A stretch of DNA of 64,000 bases, taken from Paludisphaera soli. GTDB lineage: Bacteria > Planctomycetota > Planctomycetia > Isosphaerales > Isosphaeraceae. The DNA lies in the NCBI RefSeq assembly GCF_011064595.1, contig NZ_JAALJI010000008.1, positions 186,001-250,000 on the forward strand, written 5' to 3'. Positions 26,527-35,153 of this stretch are shown here, piece by piece. How positions within the stretch are numbered: position 1 is the stretch's first letter; each line of letters opens with the position of its first letter. Under the pieces are notes generated by a model. It was not told the origin of the DNA. It saw nothing but the letters and a program-made list of their open reading frames with translations, and searched no databases. Both the position numbers and the translations under genes were made by a program.

Positions 26527-29500
26527 TTGATCGGCCTCGTCGCGAACGAGCGTTTCGGGGGCCAGCGAGCCGGACGGGCCCGGCTTGCGCCCGGGGCCCT
26601 GCTCCTGCTGGCGTTGCTCGGACTCGGAGGCGGGGGCTTCGGCCAGGACGCCGCCGCCCCGGCCTCGCGAATGCCCGAGGGGCTCCGGTTCGCCCACGGC
26701 CTGTTCCGTCAGCGCAAGTTCGACCTGGCGGCCGACGAATACGCGAAGTTCCTGGAGACGGATCCTGGGCCGCCCCACGGGGACGACGCCCGCTTCGGCC
26801 TCGCCAGCGCGAGGCTCCTCCAGGGCCGCTATCAGGAGTCCCGCGACGCCTTCCGCGAGTTCCTCCGCCGGGCTCCCGACCACGCGCGAGCCCGGACGGC
26901 CCTGTACCGCCTCGGCGAGCTGTCCTACATGCTCGGCGACCTCCCCGCGGCCCGCGAAGCTCTGGAGCGGTTCACGGACGACCCCGACGACCATCCCAAT
27001 TTGGAGACCGCCTGGACCTACCTGGGCGACGTCCGCACCGCGCTGGACGACCCGGCGGCGGCCCGATCCGCTTATGAACAATCCTTGAAGCGATTTCCCG
27101 AGGCGAGGCTGGCGGACCGGGCCCGCTACGGCCTCGGCCGGGCGCTGGCGACCCTCGGCGAGTCCCAGCCGGCGCTCGACGTGCTGGAGGGGTTGATCCG
27201 CCGCGAGCCGGCCGAGTGGGTGGACAAGGCGCGGCTCCAGGTGGGCCGGATCGAGTTGGCCGCCGGCCGGTTCGAGGCCGCCGAGAAGACCCTGGCGAAG
27301 GTCGCCGGCCCCGGCCCGCTCCAGGCCGAGGCCCGACTCCGCCGCGCCCAGGCCCTCGCGAGGCTCGACCGCCTCGAAGAGGCCGCCGACCTTTTGCGGC
27401 CGCTCGCCGCCGACGCCGCCGAGCCGGCGTCGCTGGAGGCGAGCCTGGAGGCGGCCGGCGTCGACCTCCGACGCGACCGCGCCGCCGACGCGCTCCGGAT
27501 TCTGGACGACGCCATCCCCCGCGCCGTTGAATCGCCCCTCGCCGCCGCCCTGACCTACCGATCGGCCGAGGCCCTGCGCGCCCAGGGCCGCGACGCCGAG
27601 GCGCGCGGGCGATTCCTCAAGGCGGCCGAGGCCGCCCCCGCCGCCGCGCCCTGGGCCGACGACGCCTGGCTCGAAGCCGCCCGCCTCGCCCACCAGGCCG
27701 GCGACCACGACGCGGCCGGGAAGCTCGCCGACGACTTCGCCGCGAAGTTCCCCGACAGCGAACGGCTCCCCGACGTGCTCCTGATCCAGGCCCGGTCCGC
27801 GACCGCCGCGAAGCGCCCCGAGGCGGCCGTCGCCGCGCTGGAGAAGCTGCTCGGCGAAGGCGGTGGGAAACCGCTCGACGCCTCGCCCGAGGTGCTCGAC
27901 GCCGCCCGTTACGAGCTGGCGCTGGCCTATCGCGCGACCGGCAAGGCCGAACGGGCCGACGCCCTGCTGGCGACGCTGGCGGGGTCGTCGAAGAAGGGGA
28001 CGGCGGCCGATGCGGCCTTCCTGCTGGGCCAGGACCACCTGGAGGCCGGCCGCTTCGCCGAGGCCGCCGCCGAGTTCGAACGCTCGCTCGCCGCCGCGCC
28101 CGACGGCCAGGTCGCCGACTACGCCCTCGCCCACGAGGCCGCCGCCTACCTGGGGCTCGGCCGTCGCGACGACGCGATCGCGACGCTCGGCCGGCTCGCC
28201 GAGCGGTTCCCCAAAAGCCTCGCGCTGCCGCCGGCCCGGCTGCGGCTGGCGGAGGCCCTCGTCGCGGCCGGCGAGCTGCCGAAGGCCGTCGACCAGTTCC
28301 GGCCCCTCGTCGAATCCACGGAGCCGGTCCCGGCCGAACTTCGGGAACGGGCCGAGCTGGGCCTGGCCCGCGCCCTGGGGAAGCAGGGCGACGGGGACGC
28401 GGCGGCGAAGGCCTTCGACGCGATCCTCGCGCGGACGACCGACGAGGCCCGCGCGGCGGACCTGGCCCTCGAACGCGCCCGGGCCGTCGAGGCGACAGGC
28501 AAGCCCGAGGAGGCGATCGCCGCCTACGAGGCGGTCGAGGCCCGCGCGCCGAAGCTCGACGCGGCGCTCTTCGCCGCGCTCGCCCGGTCGCGGCTGCTGG
28601 CCAAGGATCACCCCCAGCAGGCGGCCGAGCTGATCGGAAAGCTCGTGGACGGCGACGAGGCCCGCGCGCGGCTGAAGGCGATCGGCCAGCCGCTCGACGC
28701 CCTGCTCGCCGAGCGCGGCTGGGACTGGATCGACGCGGGGAAGCTCGACGAGGCCGACCGGGCGTTCGCCGAGCTGCTCCGGGACTTTCCGGAGGGCCCG
28801 TACGCGGCCGACGCCCGCTTCAACCTCGCCGAGTCGGCCAACGAGCGGAAGGATTTCGCCGAAGTCGTCCGCCTGCTCGAGCCGCTGGTCGAGCCCGCCT
28901 CGCCCGACGCGCCGAAGCTCCCCGAACGGCTCGCGGCCGACGTCCTTTACCGCCTGGGCCGGACCCGCGTCGAGCGCGGCGAGTGGGCCGAGGCCGCCGC
29001 GACGCTCGACCGCCTGATCGCGGAGGCCCCCGCGAGCCCCCGGATCCGCGAGGCCCGCTTCCTCCGCGCCGAGGCCGCGCTGCGGCAGGACCAGTTCGAG
29101 CCGGCGGAGAAGCTTCTGGCCGACCTGATCGCCGAGCCCGCCTCGCCCGACGACCCGCCCGATCTCCTGAGGCTGGCGAGGGAGCGTCGCGTGCAGTGTC
29201 TCCTCGGCCTGAAGCGCTGGCAGGCCGCGCTCGACGAGGCCGACGCGCTCAAGGGGACGATCGCCGAAGCCGCCGCGAAGGACCCGGTGGAATTCGCCCG
29301 GGGTCGCGCGCTGCTGGGCCTCGGCCGCCCCGAAGACGCCCGCTCGGCGTTCCAGGCCGTGATCGACTCGCGCCAGTCCGGCGACCTCGCGGCCCAGGCT
29401 CAGCTGATGCGCGGGGAGGCGTTCTTCCACGAGGACAAGTTCCTCCAGGCCCTCACCGAGTTCCTGAAGGTCGACGTCCTCTACGACGCCCCGCGCCGCC

Positions 29501-29670
29501 AGGCCGCGGCCCTTCTGGAAGCCGGCAAGGTCTACGAGCGCCTCGCCCGCTGGCCCGAGGCCGCCGAGACGTATGAACGCCTGACGACCCGTTTCCCCGA
29601 AGACCCCTGCGCCGTCGAGGCCGAGGCCCGCCGCAAGGCCGTCCTCGCCGAGCACGGGGCGAAGCCGTGA
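26527..29670 (+). CDS. Large exported TPR-repeat protein
   Basis: The TTG at 26527 is chosen because AAGGGG lies six bases upstream. The N-terminus then has basic residues followed by 'LAPGALLLLALLGLGGGGFGQDAA', a likely signal peptide. The 1047-residue protein is made of tetratricopeptide-like helical pairs throughout: 'LFRQRKFDLAADEYAKFLETDP', 'YRLGELSYMLGDLPAAREALERF', 'LAESANERKDFAEVVRLLEPL', 'AQLMRGEAFFHEDKFLQALTEFLKV'. It is very rich in Ala, Glu and Arg. Periplasmic TPR proteins usually act as assembly scaffolds (BamD or YbgF/CpoB-like). It stands first in a plus-strand run with a MotA/TolQ/ExbB-like gene 97 bases downstream, a context recalling Tol-Pal-associated CpoB, although the protein is far longer. 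Confidence 0.88.
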   Translation: MIGLVANERFGGQRAGRARLAPGALLLLALLGLGGGGFGQDAAAPASRMPEGLRFAHGLFRQRKFDLAADEYAKFLETDPGPPHGDDARFGLASARLLQGRYQESRDAFREFLRRAPDHARARTALYRLGELSYMLGDLPAAREALERFTDDPDDHPNLETAWTYLGDVRTALDDPAAARSAYEQSLKRFPEARLADRARYGLGRALATLGESQPALDVLEGLIRREPAEWVDKARLQVGRIELAAGRFEAAEKTLAKVAGPGPLQAEARLRRAQALARLDRLEEAADLLRPLAADAAEPASLEASLEAAGVDLRRDRAADALRILDDAIPRAVESPLAAALTYRSAEALRAQGRDAEARGRFLKAAEAAPAAAPWADDAWLEAARLAHQAGDHDAAGKLADDFAAKFPDSERLPDVLLIQARSATAAKRPEAAVAALEKLLGEGGGKPLDASPEVLDAARYELALAYRATGKAERADALLATLAGSSKKGTAADAAFLLGQDHLEAGRFAEAAAEFERSLAAAPDGQVADYALAHEAAAYLGLGRRDDAIATLGRLAERFPKSLALPPARLRLAEALVAAGELPKAVDQFRPLVESTEPVPAELRERAELGLARALGKQGDGDAAAKAFDAILARTTDEARAADLALERARAVEATGKPEEAIAAYEAVEARAPKLDAALFAALARSRLLAKDHPQQAAELIGKLVDGDEARARLKAIGQPLDALLAERGWDWIDAGKLDEADRAFAELLRDFPEGPYAADARFNLAESANERKDFAEVVRLLEPLVEPASPDAPKLPERLAADVLYRLGRTRVERGEWAEAAATLDRLIAEAPASPRIREARFLRAEAALRQDQFEPAEKLLADLIAEPASPDDPPDLLRLARERRVQCLLGLKRWQAALDEADALKGTIAEAAAKDPVEFARGRALLGLGRPEDARSAFQAVIDSRQSGDLAAQAQLMRGEAFFHEDKFLQALTEFLKVDVLYDAPRRQAAALLEAGKVYERLARWPEAAETYERLTTRFPEDPCAVEAEARRKAVLAEHGAKP

Positions 29671-29767
29671 GGGAGGCCATGTGTGATCTCCCGTTCCCCC
29701 CGGTTGGGGAAGGGCCTTGAGAATGGGAATCGGACGGACCGCGGAAGACCTGGGAAGGAGCCCGTTG

Positions 29768-30667
29768 ATGAGCGCTGGGAATCGGAGCAGGCGGGCCTTG
29801 GCGGCGTTCGTGGGGGCCATGTTGCTGACCTCGGCGACGGCCTGGGCCGGGGAGCCCCGGGCGGACCTCTCGGTCGAGGTCCAGCGCCGGCTGGCGCGGG
29901 CGGCGGGCGACGTGCTCGTTTGGTACGAGCGGACGCCGGCCGGCGAGCGGATGGCCTGGGGCGGGCTCGGCGCCTGCGTGGTGCTGGGCGTCTGCGTGAC
30001 GCTGGAGCGGCTGTTCCGCCTGCGACGACGCGCCGTCATCCCGAACGACTTCCTCGCCCGGTTCCTGGACCGGCTCCACGAGGGGAAGCTCGACGGCGGC
30101 AAGGCGCTCGACTACTGCGAGATGAACCCCAGCCCCGCCGCGCGCGTGGCCCTGGCCGCCGTCCGGCGCTGGGGACGCCCGGCCGTGGACCTGGAGCGAG
30201 CCGTGGGGCTCGCGCATCGCTGGGAGTCGGAGCAGCTCCGTCGCAACGTGGGCACGCTGCGGCGGATCACGGCCCTGGCCCCGCTCGTCGGCCTGCTCGG
30301 CTCGCTGCTGACCGCCGACCGCCTGATGCGCGAGGCCGGCGAGGCCGCGCCCGGCTGGCCCGCCCTGGCCGACGCGCTGGCCCCGCTGATCTTCGGCGTG
30401 GGCGTGGGGGTGGTCGCGATGGTCCTCTACGACCTGCTGACGACCCGCGTCGAACGCCTGGGAGCGGCCCTGGACCGGCTGGGCGCCGAGACGATCGACG
30501 CCGTCGCCATGACCACCGTCGTCGCCGCGCCGACGCTCGGGTCGCATCCGTCGTCGCCGCACATCCGCCTGGGAGAGCCCCTCGTCGACCGCCGGCCGAC
30601 CGTGGCGGTCCCGGTCCGCGAGGCGGCCCCGCGTCGCCTCCGCGAAGACCCCTCGATCGGGGCCTGA
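29768..30667 (+). CDS. MotA/TolQ/ExbB-type proton channel family protein
   Basis: The ATG at 29768 follows GGAAGGAG with seven bases between. The 299-residue protein has a signal or first hydrophobic segment (10-28), a TM at about 65-82 ('GLGACVVLGVCVTLERLF'), a cytoplasmic stretch, and two further TMs. Of these, 'LRRITALAPLVGLLGSLLTA' and 'LIFGVGVGVVAMVLYDLLTTRVE' match the paired helices of TolQ/ExbB/MotA, including the typical APLVGLLG pattern. These proteins form proton channels that energise outer-membrane or periplasmic partners, normally together with an ExbD/TolR subunit. No ExbD/TolR gene is visible in the window, which is odd. The next gene encodes an N-terminally anchored terpenoid-cyclase-fold protein that might be the partner. 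Confidence 0.85.
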   Translation: MSAGNRSRRALAAFVGAMLLTSATAWAGEPRADLSVEVQRRLARAAGDVLVWYERTPAGERMAWGGLGACVVLGVCVTLERLFRLRRRAVIPNDFLARFLDRLHEGKLDGGKALDYCEMNPSPAARVALAAVRRWGRPAVDLERAVGLAHRWESEQLRRNVGTLRRITALAPLVGLLGSLLTADRLMREAGEAAPGWPALADALAPLIFGVGVGVVAMVLYDLLTTRVERLGAALDRLGAETIDAVAMTTVVAAPTLGSHPSSPHIRLGEPLVDRRPTVAVPVREAAPRRLREDPSIGA

Positions 30668-30776
30668 GGCCCGAGGCGGCGCGTCGCGTCGGGTGCGGAA
30701 TCCGGGGCGTTCGGTTATGCTGGCGACGTCGTAGGGATGCGAGCCCCGGCCCCCAGGCGAGACGAGGCGTGAGGCG

Positions 30777-32882
30777 ATGACCGGACTGGACCTGGAATCG
30801 TTCCTGCTCCTGCTCAAGGCCGATCTCGGCGGATGGGCGCTCGTCGCCCTGGGCTGCCTGATGCTGGCGATCCTGGTCTGGGTGAGCTGGGGGTCGCGGC
30901 AGGCGATCCGCAAGTGCCTGGCGCTCTCGATCGCGCTCCACGCGGCGCTCTTGCTCGGCGGCAGCAGCGTGCCGGCCGTCATGCGGGCCCTGAACCCCCA
31001 GAAATCCGAGGACGACGGCGAGGGGCACATCCGGAGGATCCGCGTCTCGCCCGTCGCCGATCCCGATTCCGCCGACCCTTCGGACGACGTCCGGGCCCTC
31101 GCCGCGCTCGACGGGGCCCGGCCGGCCGGCCCCGCGCCGGTCGACCGGCTCGACGAGCCGATCGCACTGGCGGCCCGCCGGGTCGACGCGGCGAGGCCGG
31201 CGATCGACCCCGAGTCGGCCCGCGCGCCGATCCCCGAGCCGTCGCAGCCGCCGCCCCTGGAGACGGCCGAGGCCACGCCCGCGCTCCCCGCGCTGCCGGT
31301 CTCGGCACCGCCCTCGACCGAGGAGGTGACCCCCGCCGGGCCCGCCCCGCTCCCCGCCGTCGCTCCCCCGGAGGCCGTCGCCTCGGCGGGGGACGAGACG
31401 CTGAGCGCGCCCGAGGTCCCCCGGCCCGAGCCCCCTCCCGAGGCCGAGTCGGCCGAGCCCGCCCGGGGCAACGTCCCCCTGGCGAGCGGCGGGAGGCTCC
31501 GCTCGGTTCGGCCCGAGTCCCGCCCCCGCCCGGAATCCGCGCCCCGGGTCGAGCCTCCGGCGGAGAAGCCCGCGTTCCCGCCCCTGGCCCTGGCGACGCC
31601 CCTGCCGGTCCCCGCCCCTCGGCCCGAGCCGGCGCTGGCCGACCTCTCCGCGCCCCGGACGCCGATCACCGAGGTTCCGCGGATCTACCGTTCGCGGCTC
31701 GACGCCGACCGCTCCGCGCGGGCCGAGCGGTCGGGGGCGAGCCCGGCCAGCGAGCAGGCGGTCGAGCGGGCCCTGGACTGGCTCTCCCGCCACCAAGACT
31801 CCGACGGCCGCTGGGACGGCGGCACCGCCCGCTACGCCGACGGCGAGGTCGTCCCCGGCGACGACGACTTCACCGTCCACTGCCCCGCCGGCCAGGCCTG
31901 CTTCGGCGAGTGCGCCTACTGGGAGGCCGACACCGGCCTGACGGCCCTCGCCCTGCTCACCTTCCTGGGGGCGGGGTACACCCACGAGGACGGCAAGTAC
32001 GCGACCACGGTCTCGCGCGGGCTCGGGTTCCTCCTGCGCCAGCAGAAGCCCGACGGCGACCTGCGGGGCGTCAGCAACACCGTCGGCATGTACTGCCACG
32101 CGATGGCCACGCTCGCCCTGTGCGAGGCCTACGCCCTCTCGCTCGACGAACGGCTCCGCACCGGCGCCGAGCGCGCCCTCGGCTTCCTGGCGAAGGCCCG
32201 GGCGCGCGACGGCCTCTCGTGGCGCTACGCCCCCGGCGCGTCGGTGGGGGACACGAGCATCCTCGGCTGGGTCGTCATGGCGCTCAAGTCGGCCAGCGAG
32301 ATCGGCGTGCCGATCGCGGACCAGCCGTCGCTGGAGAAGGGGGCCGCAACCTGGCTCGAACGGGTGGCCGACGGCGACGCCAAGGGGCTGGCGAAGTACC
32401 AGCCGTGGGAAGACGTCACCCCCACGATGACCGCCGAGGCCTGGGCCTGCCGCCAGTTCCTCGGCCTGGGCGGGCCCGGCCCCGCCAGCACCGAGGCCGC
32501 CGCGTTCCTCCTCAAGCACGACTCCGACAAGGGCAAGACGAACGTCTACTATTGGTACTACGCCACCCTGGCCATGTATCAGCACGGCGGCCGCCCCTGG
32601 GCCGAGTGGAACGGCCGCATTCGCGACCGCCTCGTCGCCCTCCAGCGCCCGACGGGCCACCAAGCCGGGAGCTGGGACCCCGACGACAGCGTCTACGGGG
32701 CCCGCGGCGGCCGCGTCTACACCACGGCCCTCGCCGCCCTCAGCCTGGAAGTCTACTACCGCTACCTCCGCCTCTACGACAAGCCGAGCCTCGCCGAGGA
32801 CCACGTCGAAGGCGACGACGACGAACTCCCCGACCCCGCGCCCGCGCTCGAACCTCCCGCCGCCGCGACCCGGCGGCGCTGA
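30777..32882 (+). CDS. Membrane-anchored terpenoid-cyclase-fold protein with proline-rich linker
   Basis: The 701-residue protein starts at an ATG just after GTGAGGCG. It has two N-terminal hydrophobic segments (about 18-37 and 47-62), a long Pro/Ala/Glu linker (about 95-315), and alpha/alpha-toroid repeats from about 330 to 690. Repeats include 'ALDWLSRHQDSDGRWDGG', 'GLGFLLRQQKPDGDLRG', 'ALGFLAKARARDGLSWRY' and 'GRVYTTALAALSLEVYYRYLRLY'. Cysteines in 'FTVHCPAGQACFGECAYW' suggest a disulfide-linked insert. No DxDD catalytic motif is present. The layout of a TM anchor, Pro-rich spacer and periplasmic domain resembles TonB/TolA organisation, and the preceding gene is ExbB/TolQ-like. Energy transduction to this protein is inferred, not shown. 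It is a paralog of the protein at 23344-24945. Confidence 0.87.
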   Translation: MTGLDLESFLLLLKADLGGWALVALGCLMLAILVWVSWGSRQAIRKCLALSIALHAALLLGGSSVPAVMRALNPQKSEDDGEGHIRRIRVSPVADPDSADPSDDVRALAALDGARPAGPAPVDRLDEPIALAARRVDAARPAIDPESARAPIPEPSQPPPLETAEATPALPALPVSAPPSTEEVTPAGPAPLPAVAPPEAVASAGDETLSAPEVPRPEPPPEAESAEPARGNVPLASGGRLRSVRPESRPRPESAPRVEPPAEKPAFPPLALATPLPVPAPRPEPALADLSAPRTPITEVPRIYRSRLDADRSARAERSGASPASEQAVERALDWLSRHQDSDGRWDGGTARYADGEVVPGDDDFTVHCPAGQACFGECAYWEADTGLTALALLTFLGAGYTHEDGKYATTVSRGLGFLLRQQKPDGDLRGVSNTVGMYCHAMATLALCEAYALSLDERLRTGAERALGFLAKARARDGLSWRYAPGASVGDTSILGWVVMALKSASEIGVPIADQPSLEKGAATWLERVADGDAKGLAKYQPWEDVTPTMTAEAWACRQFLGLGGPGPASTEAAAFLLKHDSDKGKTNVYYWYYATLAMYQHGGRPWAEWNGRIRDRLVALQRPTGHQAGSWDPDDSVYGARGGRVYTTALAALSLEVYYRYLRLYDKPSLAEDHVEGDDDELPDPAPALEPPAAATRRR

Positions 32883-32903
32883 CCTCTCGACGAGGCCTCA
32901 TCC

Positions 32904-33902
32904 ATGACCCGATTCCAGGCGATCCGGCGGACGATGGGCGGCCTGGCTGCTCTGGCGACGAGCCTCGTCGCGGCCGGGGCCGAAGAACCTGCCCCCCGGC
33001 CGCACGCCGATTACACCGAGACCATCCCCGGCTCGGACGTCCGCTTCCCGATGGTCGCGATCCCCGGCGGGACCTTCGCGATCGGCAGTCCGCCCGGCGA
33101 GCCGGGCCGCCGCGACCACGAGGGCCCGCGCCGCCCGTTGAAGATCCGCCCGTTCTGGATGGGCAAGTTGGAGGTCACCTGGGACGAGTACGGCGAGTTC
33201 CGCAAGGTGATCGGCTCGAACCGCAAGAACGCCGAGGCCCTCGCGAAGGACGCCGACGCGGTCACGCATCCGACGGCGCCTTACCCCGACGAGACGTTCG
33301 GCTACGGCCGCAAGGGGCGGCCGGCGATCCTGATGAGCCATCACGCGGCGATGGAATACTGCTACTGGCTTTCCAGGAAGACCGGCAAGGCGTACCGGCT
33401 GCCCACCGAGGCCGAGTGGGAATACGCCTGCCGCGCAGGGACCGAGACCGCCTACTCCTTCGGCGACGACCCGAAGAAGCTCGACGACTACAGCTGGTTT
33501 TTCGGGAACGCCGAGAAGCCCATGCCGGTCGGCAAGAAGAAGCCCAACCCATGGGGCCTCTTCGATATGCACGGCAACGTCGCCGAGTGGTGCCTCGACC
33601 GCTACGCCGCCGACGCCTATGCCGGGCTCCCTCAGGACCGCCCCGCCGTCGGTCCCGTCCTCTTACCGACGGCGGCCCTCTACCCGCACGTCGCCCGGGG
33701 CGGTTCCTGGGACGATGACGCGCCGAAATGCCGGAGCGCCGCCCGGCGGGGCTCGGAACCGAAGTGGAACGAGATGGATCCCGACGGCAGCATCTGGTGG
33801 GTTTGGGACGCCCCCTTCGTCGGCTTCCGCGTCGTGCGGGCGGTCGAGGAGCAGGAGGACCTCGAAGGGCTTCGCTCGCAGGTCCGCAAGCCGGCCCGTT
33901 GA
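32904..33902 (+). CDS. Formylglycine-generating-enzyme (SUMF1)-like secreted protein
   Basis: The 332-residue protein starts 21 bases after the previous stop, with GAGG upstream. Residues 1-26 look like a signal peptide. The rest is an FGE-sulfatase fold: 'FPMVAIPGGTFAIGSPPGE', 'PFWMGKLEVTWDEYGEF', 'AYRLPTEAEWEYACRAGT', 'NPWGLFDMHGNVAEWCLDRY', 'VARGGSWDD', 'GFRVVR'. True formylglycine-generating enzymes need two active-site cysteines near the C-terminus. Here the segment after GGSWDD reads 'APKCRSAARRG', with one cysteine, so sulfatase activation is doubtful. Many planctomycete members of this fold are binding or structural proteins. It probably forms an operon with the upstream cyclase-fold and ExbB-like genes. 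It converges on the permease gene with a 19-base gap. Confidence 0.88.
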   Translation: MTRFQAIRRTMGGLAALATSLVAAGAEEPAPRPHADYTETIPGSDVRFPMVAIPGGTFAIGSPPGEPGRRDHEGPRRPLKIRPFWMGKLEVTWDEYGEFRKVIGSNRKNAEALAKDADAVTHPTAPYPDETFGYGRKGRPAILMSHHAAMEYCYWLSRKTGKAYRLPTEAEWEYACRAGTETAYSFGDDPKKLDDYSWFFGNAEKPMPVGKKKPNPWGLFDMHGNVAEWCLDRYAADAYAGLPQDRPAVGPVLLPTAALYPHVARGGSWDDDAPKCRSAARRGSEPKWNEMDPDGSIWWVWDAPFVGFRVVRAVEEQEDLEGLRSQVRKPAR

Positions 33903-33921
33903 GAAGAGGGCCGGTCACCCG

Positions 33922-35139
33922 TCACTCGTGCCGCAGGGCGTCGATCGGGTTGAGGAGCGACGCCTTGACGGCCGGGACGAGTCCGAAGACGACGCCGGTG
34001 AGGGTGGAGACGCCGAAGCCGAGGGCGACGGCCCAGAGCGGGATGACGACGTCGACCATCTGGGGGTGGAGGCTCGCCAGGGCGCAGAGGCCGTAGCCGA
34101 GGGCGATGCCGGCCGAGCCGCCGAGGAGGCTGAGCGAGACGGCCTCGGTCAGGAACTGGAGCATGACGTCGCGCCGCCGAGCGCCGACGGCCTTCCGCAG
34201 GCCGATCTCGCGGGTGCGCTCGGTGACGCTCACCAGCATGACGTTCATCACGCCGATGCCGCCGACCAGGAGCGACACGCCGACGATCCCCGCCAGCACG
34301 GCCGTCGCCACCAGGCTCATGCTGTTGAACGCGTCCAGGATCTCGTCCTGGGTCATGACCTTGAAGTCGTTGGGCTGGTACGCGTCCAGCCGGTGCCGAC
34401 GCCGCAGCAGGTTGACGATCTGCGCGCGGGCCTCGGGCACGGCCTCCTCCGAGACCGCCTGCGCCGTGGCCGCCATGCGCCGGAGCTGCGCCGGGTACAT
34501 CTTCAGCGCCGTGGTGTAGGGGATCAAAACCAGTTCGTCCTGGCTGTTGCCCAGGAAGCTCCCCTTCTCGGACAGGACGCCGACGACCGAGAACCGCCGG
34601 CCGGCGACCAGCAGGTTCCGGCCCACGGGGTCGTCCCCCAGCTCCAGCTTGCGGACCACCTCGCGGCCGAGCATGCAGACGGCCCGGCGCTCCTCGACGT
34701 CGACGATCGAGAACGGCCGGCCCAAGGCCACCTCGTAATTGCGAATCGCCAGGTAGTCGGCCGACACCCCCTCCAGCGGGGCCCGAAACTCGTCGCGGCC
34801 GGCCTGCACCAGCACGGTCTCCGAACGGATCAACGGCGAGAGCCGCCGCAGCGCGGGGCAGTTCTGCTCGATCGCCGCCAGGTCGCGCTCGTCCATCGCG
34901 ATCCGCCCCAGCCGTCGCCCCGCCTCGCCCGCCGGGCGCTCGGGCCAGACCCACATCGCGTTCGTCCCCAGCCCCTGGAGGAACTCGGACACGTACCGCG
35001 TGAAGCCCTGCACCACCCCCACGACCGTCAGCGTGGAAGTCACCGCGATCACGATCCCCAGCACCGTCAGCATCGACCGCAGGCGGTGCGCCCAGATCTG
35101 CTCGAACGCGTTCCCGATGTTCGCCAGCGCGATCCGCAT
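33922..35139 (-). CDS. MacB-type ABC transporter permease
   Basis: The ATG at 35139 is preceded by GAGGAG six bases upstream. The 405-residue protein has an N-terminal TM helix ('LRSMLTVLGIVIAVTSTLTVVGVVQG'), a ~220-residue periplasmic MacB_PCD-type domain, and three C-terminal TM helices of the FtsX domain. The FtsX signature is clear: 'GIGVMNVMLVSVTERTREIGLRKAVGARRRDVMLQFLTEA'. Such permeases pair with a LolD/MacB-like ATPase and a MacA-like adaptor to drive efflux or lipoprotein export by mechanotransmission. The likely partners are at 36381-37076 and 37078-38394. Two Uma2 genes lie between the ATPase and this permease, all on the same strand. Confidence 0.93.
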   Translation of the reverse strand: MRIALANIGNAFEQIWAHRLRSMLTVLGIVIAVTSTLTVVGVVQGFTRYVSEFLQGLGTNAMWVWPERPAGEAGRRLGRIAMDERDLAAIEQNCPALRRLSPLIRSETVLVQAGRDEFRAPLEGVSADYLAIRNYEVALGRPFSIVDVEERRAVCMLGREVVRKLELGDDPVGRNLLVAGRRFSVVGVLSEKGSFLGNSQDELVLIPYTTALKMYPAQLRRMAATAQAVSEEAVPEARAQIVNLLRRRHRLDAYQPNDFKVMTQDEILDAFNSMSLVATAVLAGIVGVSLLVGGIGVMNVMLVSVTERTREIGLRKAVGARRRDVMLQFLTEAVSLSLLGGSAGIALGYGLCALASLHPQMVDVVIPLWAVALGFGVSTLTGVVFGLVPAVKASLLNPIDALRHE

Positions 35140-35153
35140 CAACGTCTCCTCGA

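Noticed and set aside
26305-30102. A 1265-codon minus-strand open frame opposite the TPR gene
   Set aside because: No family signal; the plus-strand TPR and ExbB-like proteins have proper starts, signal peptides and repeats.
30777-32882. Squalene-hopene cyclase, suggested by the fold and by nearby hpnCDE genes
   Set aside because: There is no DxDD motif, the protein has N-terminal TM anchors and a Pro-rich linker, and its context is ExbB-like.
32904-33902. True sulfatase-activating formylglycine-generating enzyme
   Set aside because: Only one cysteine is visible in the region where the catalytic pair is expected, and no sulfatase gene lies in the window.
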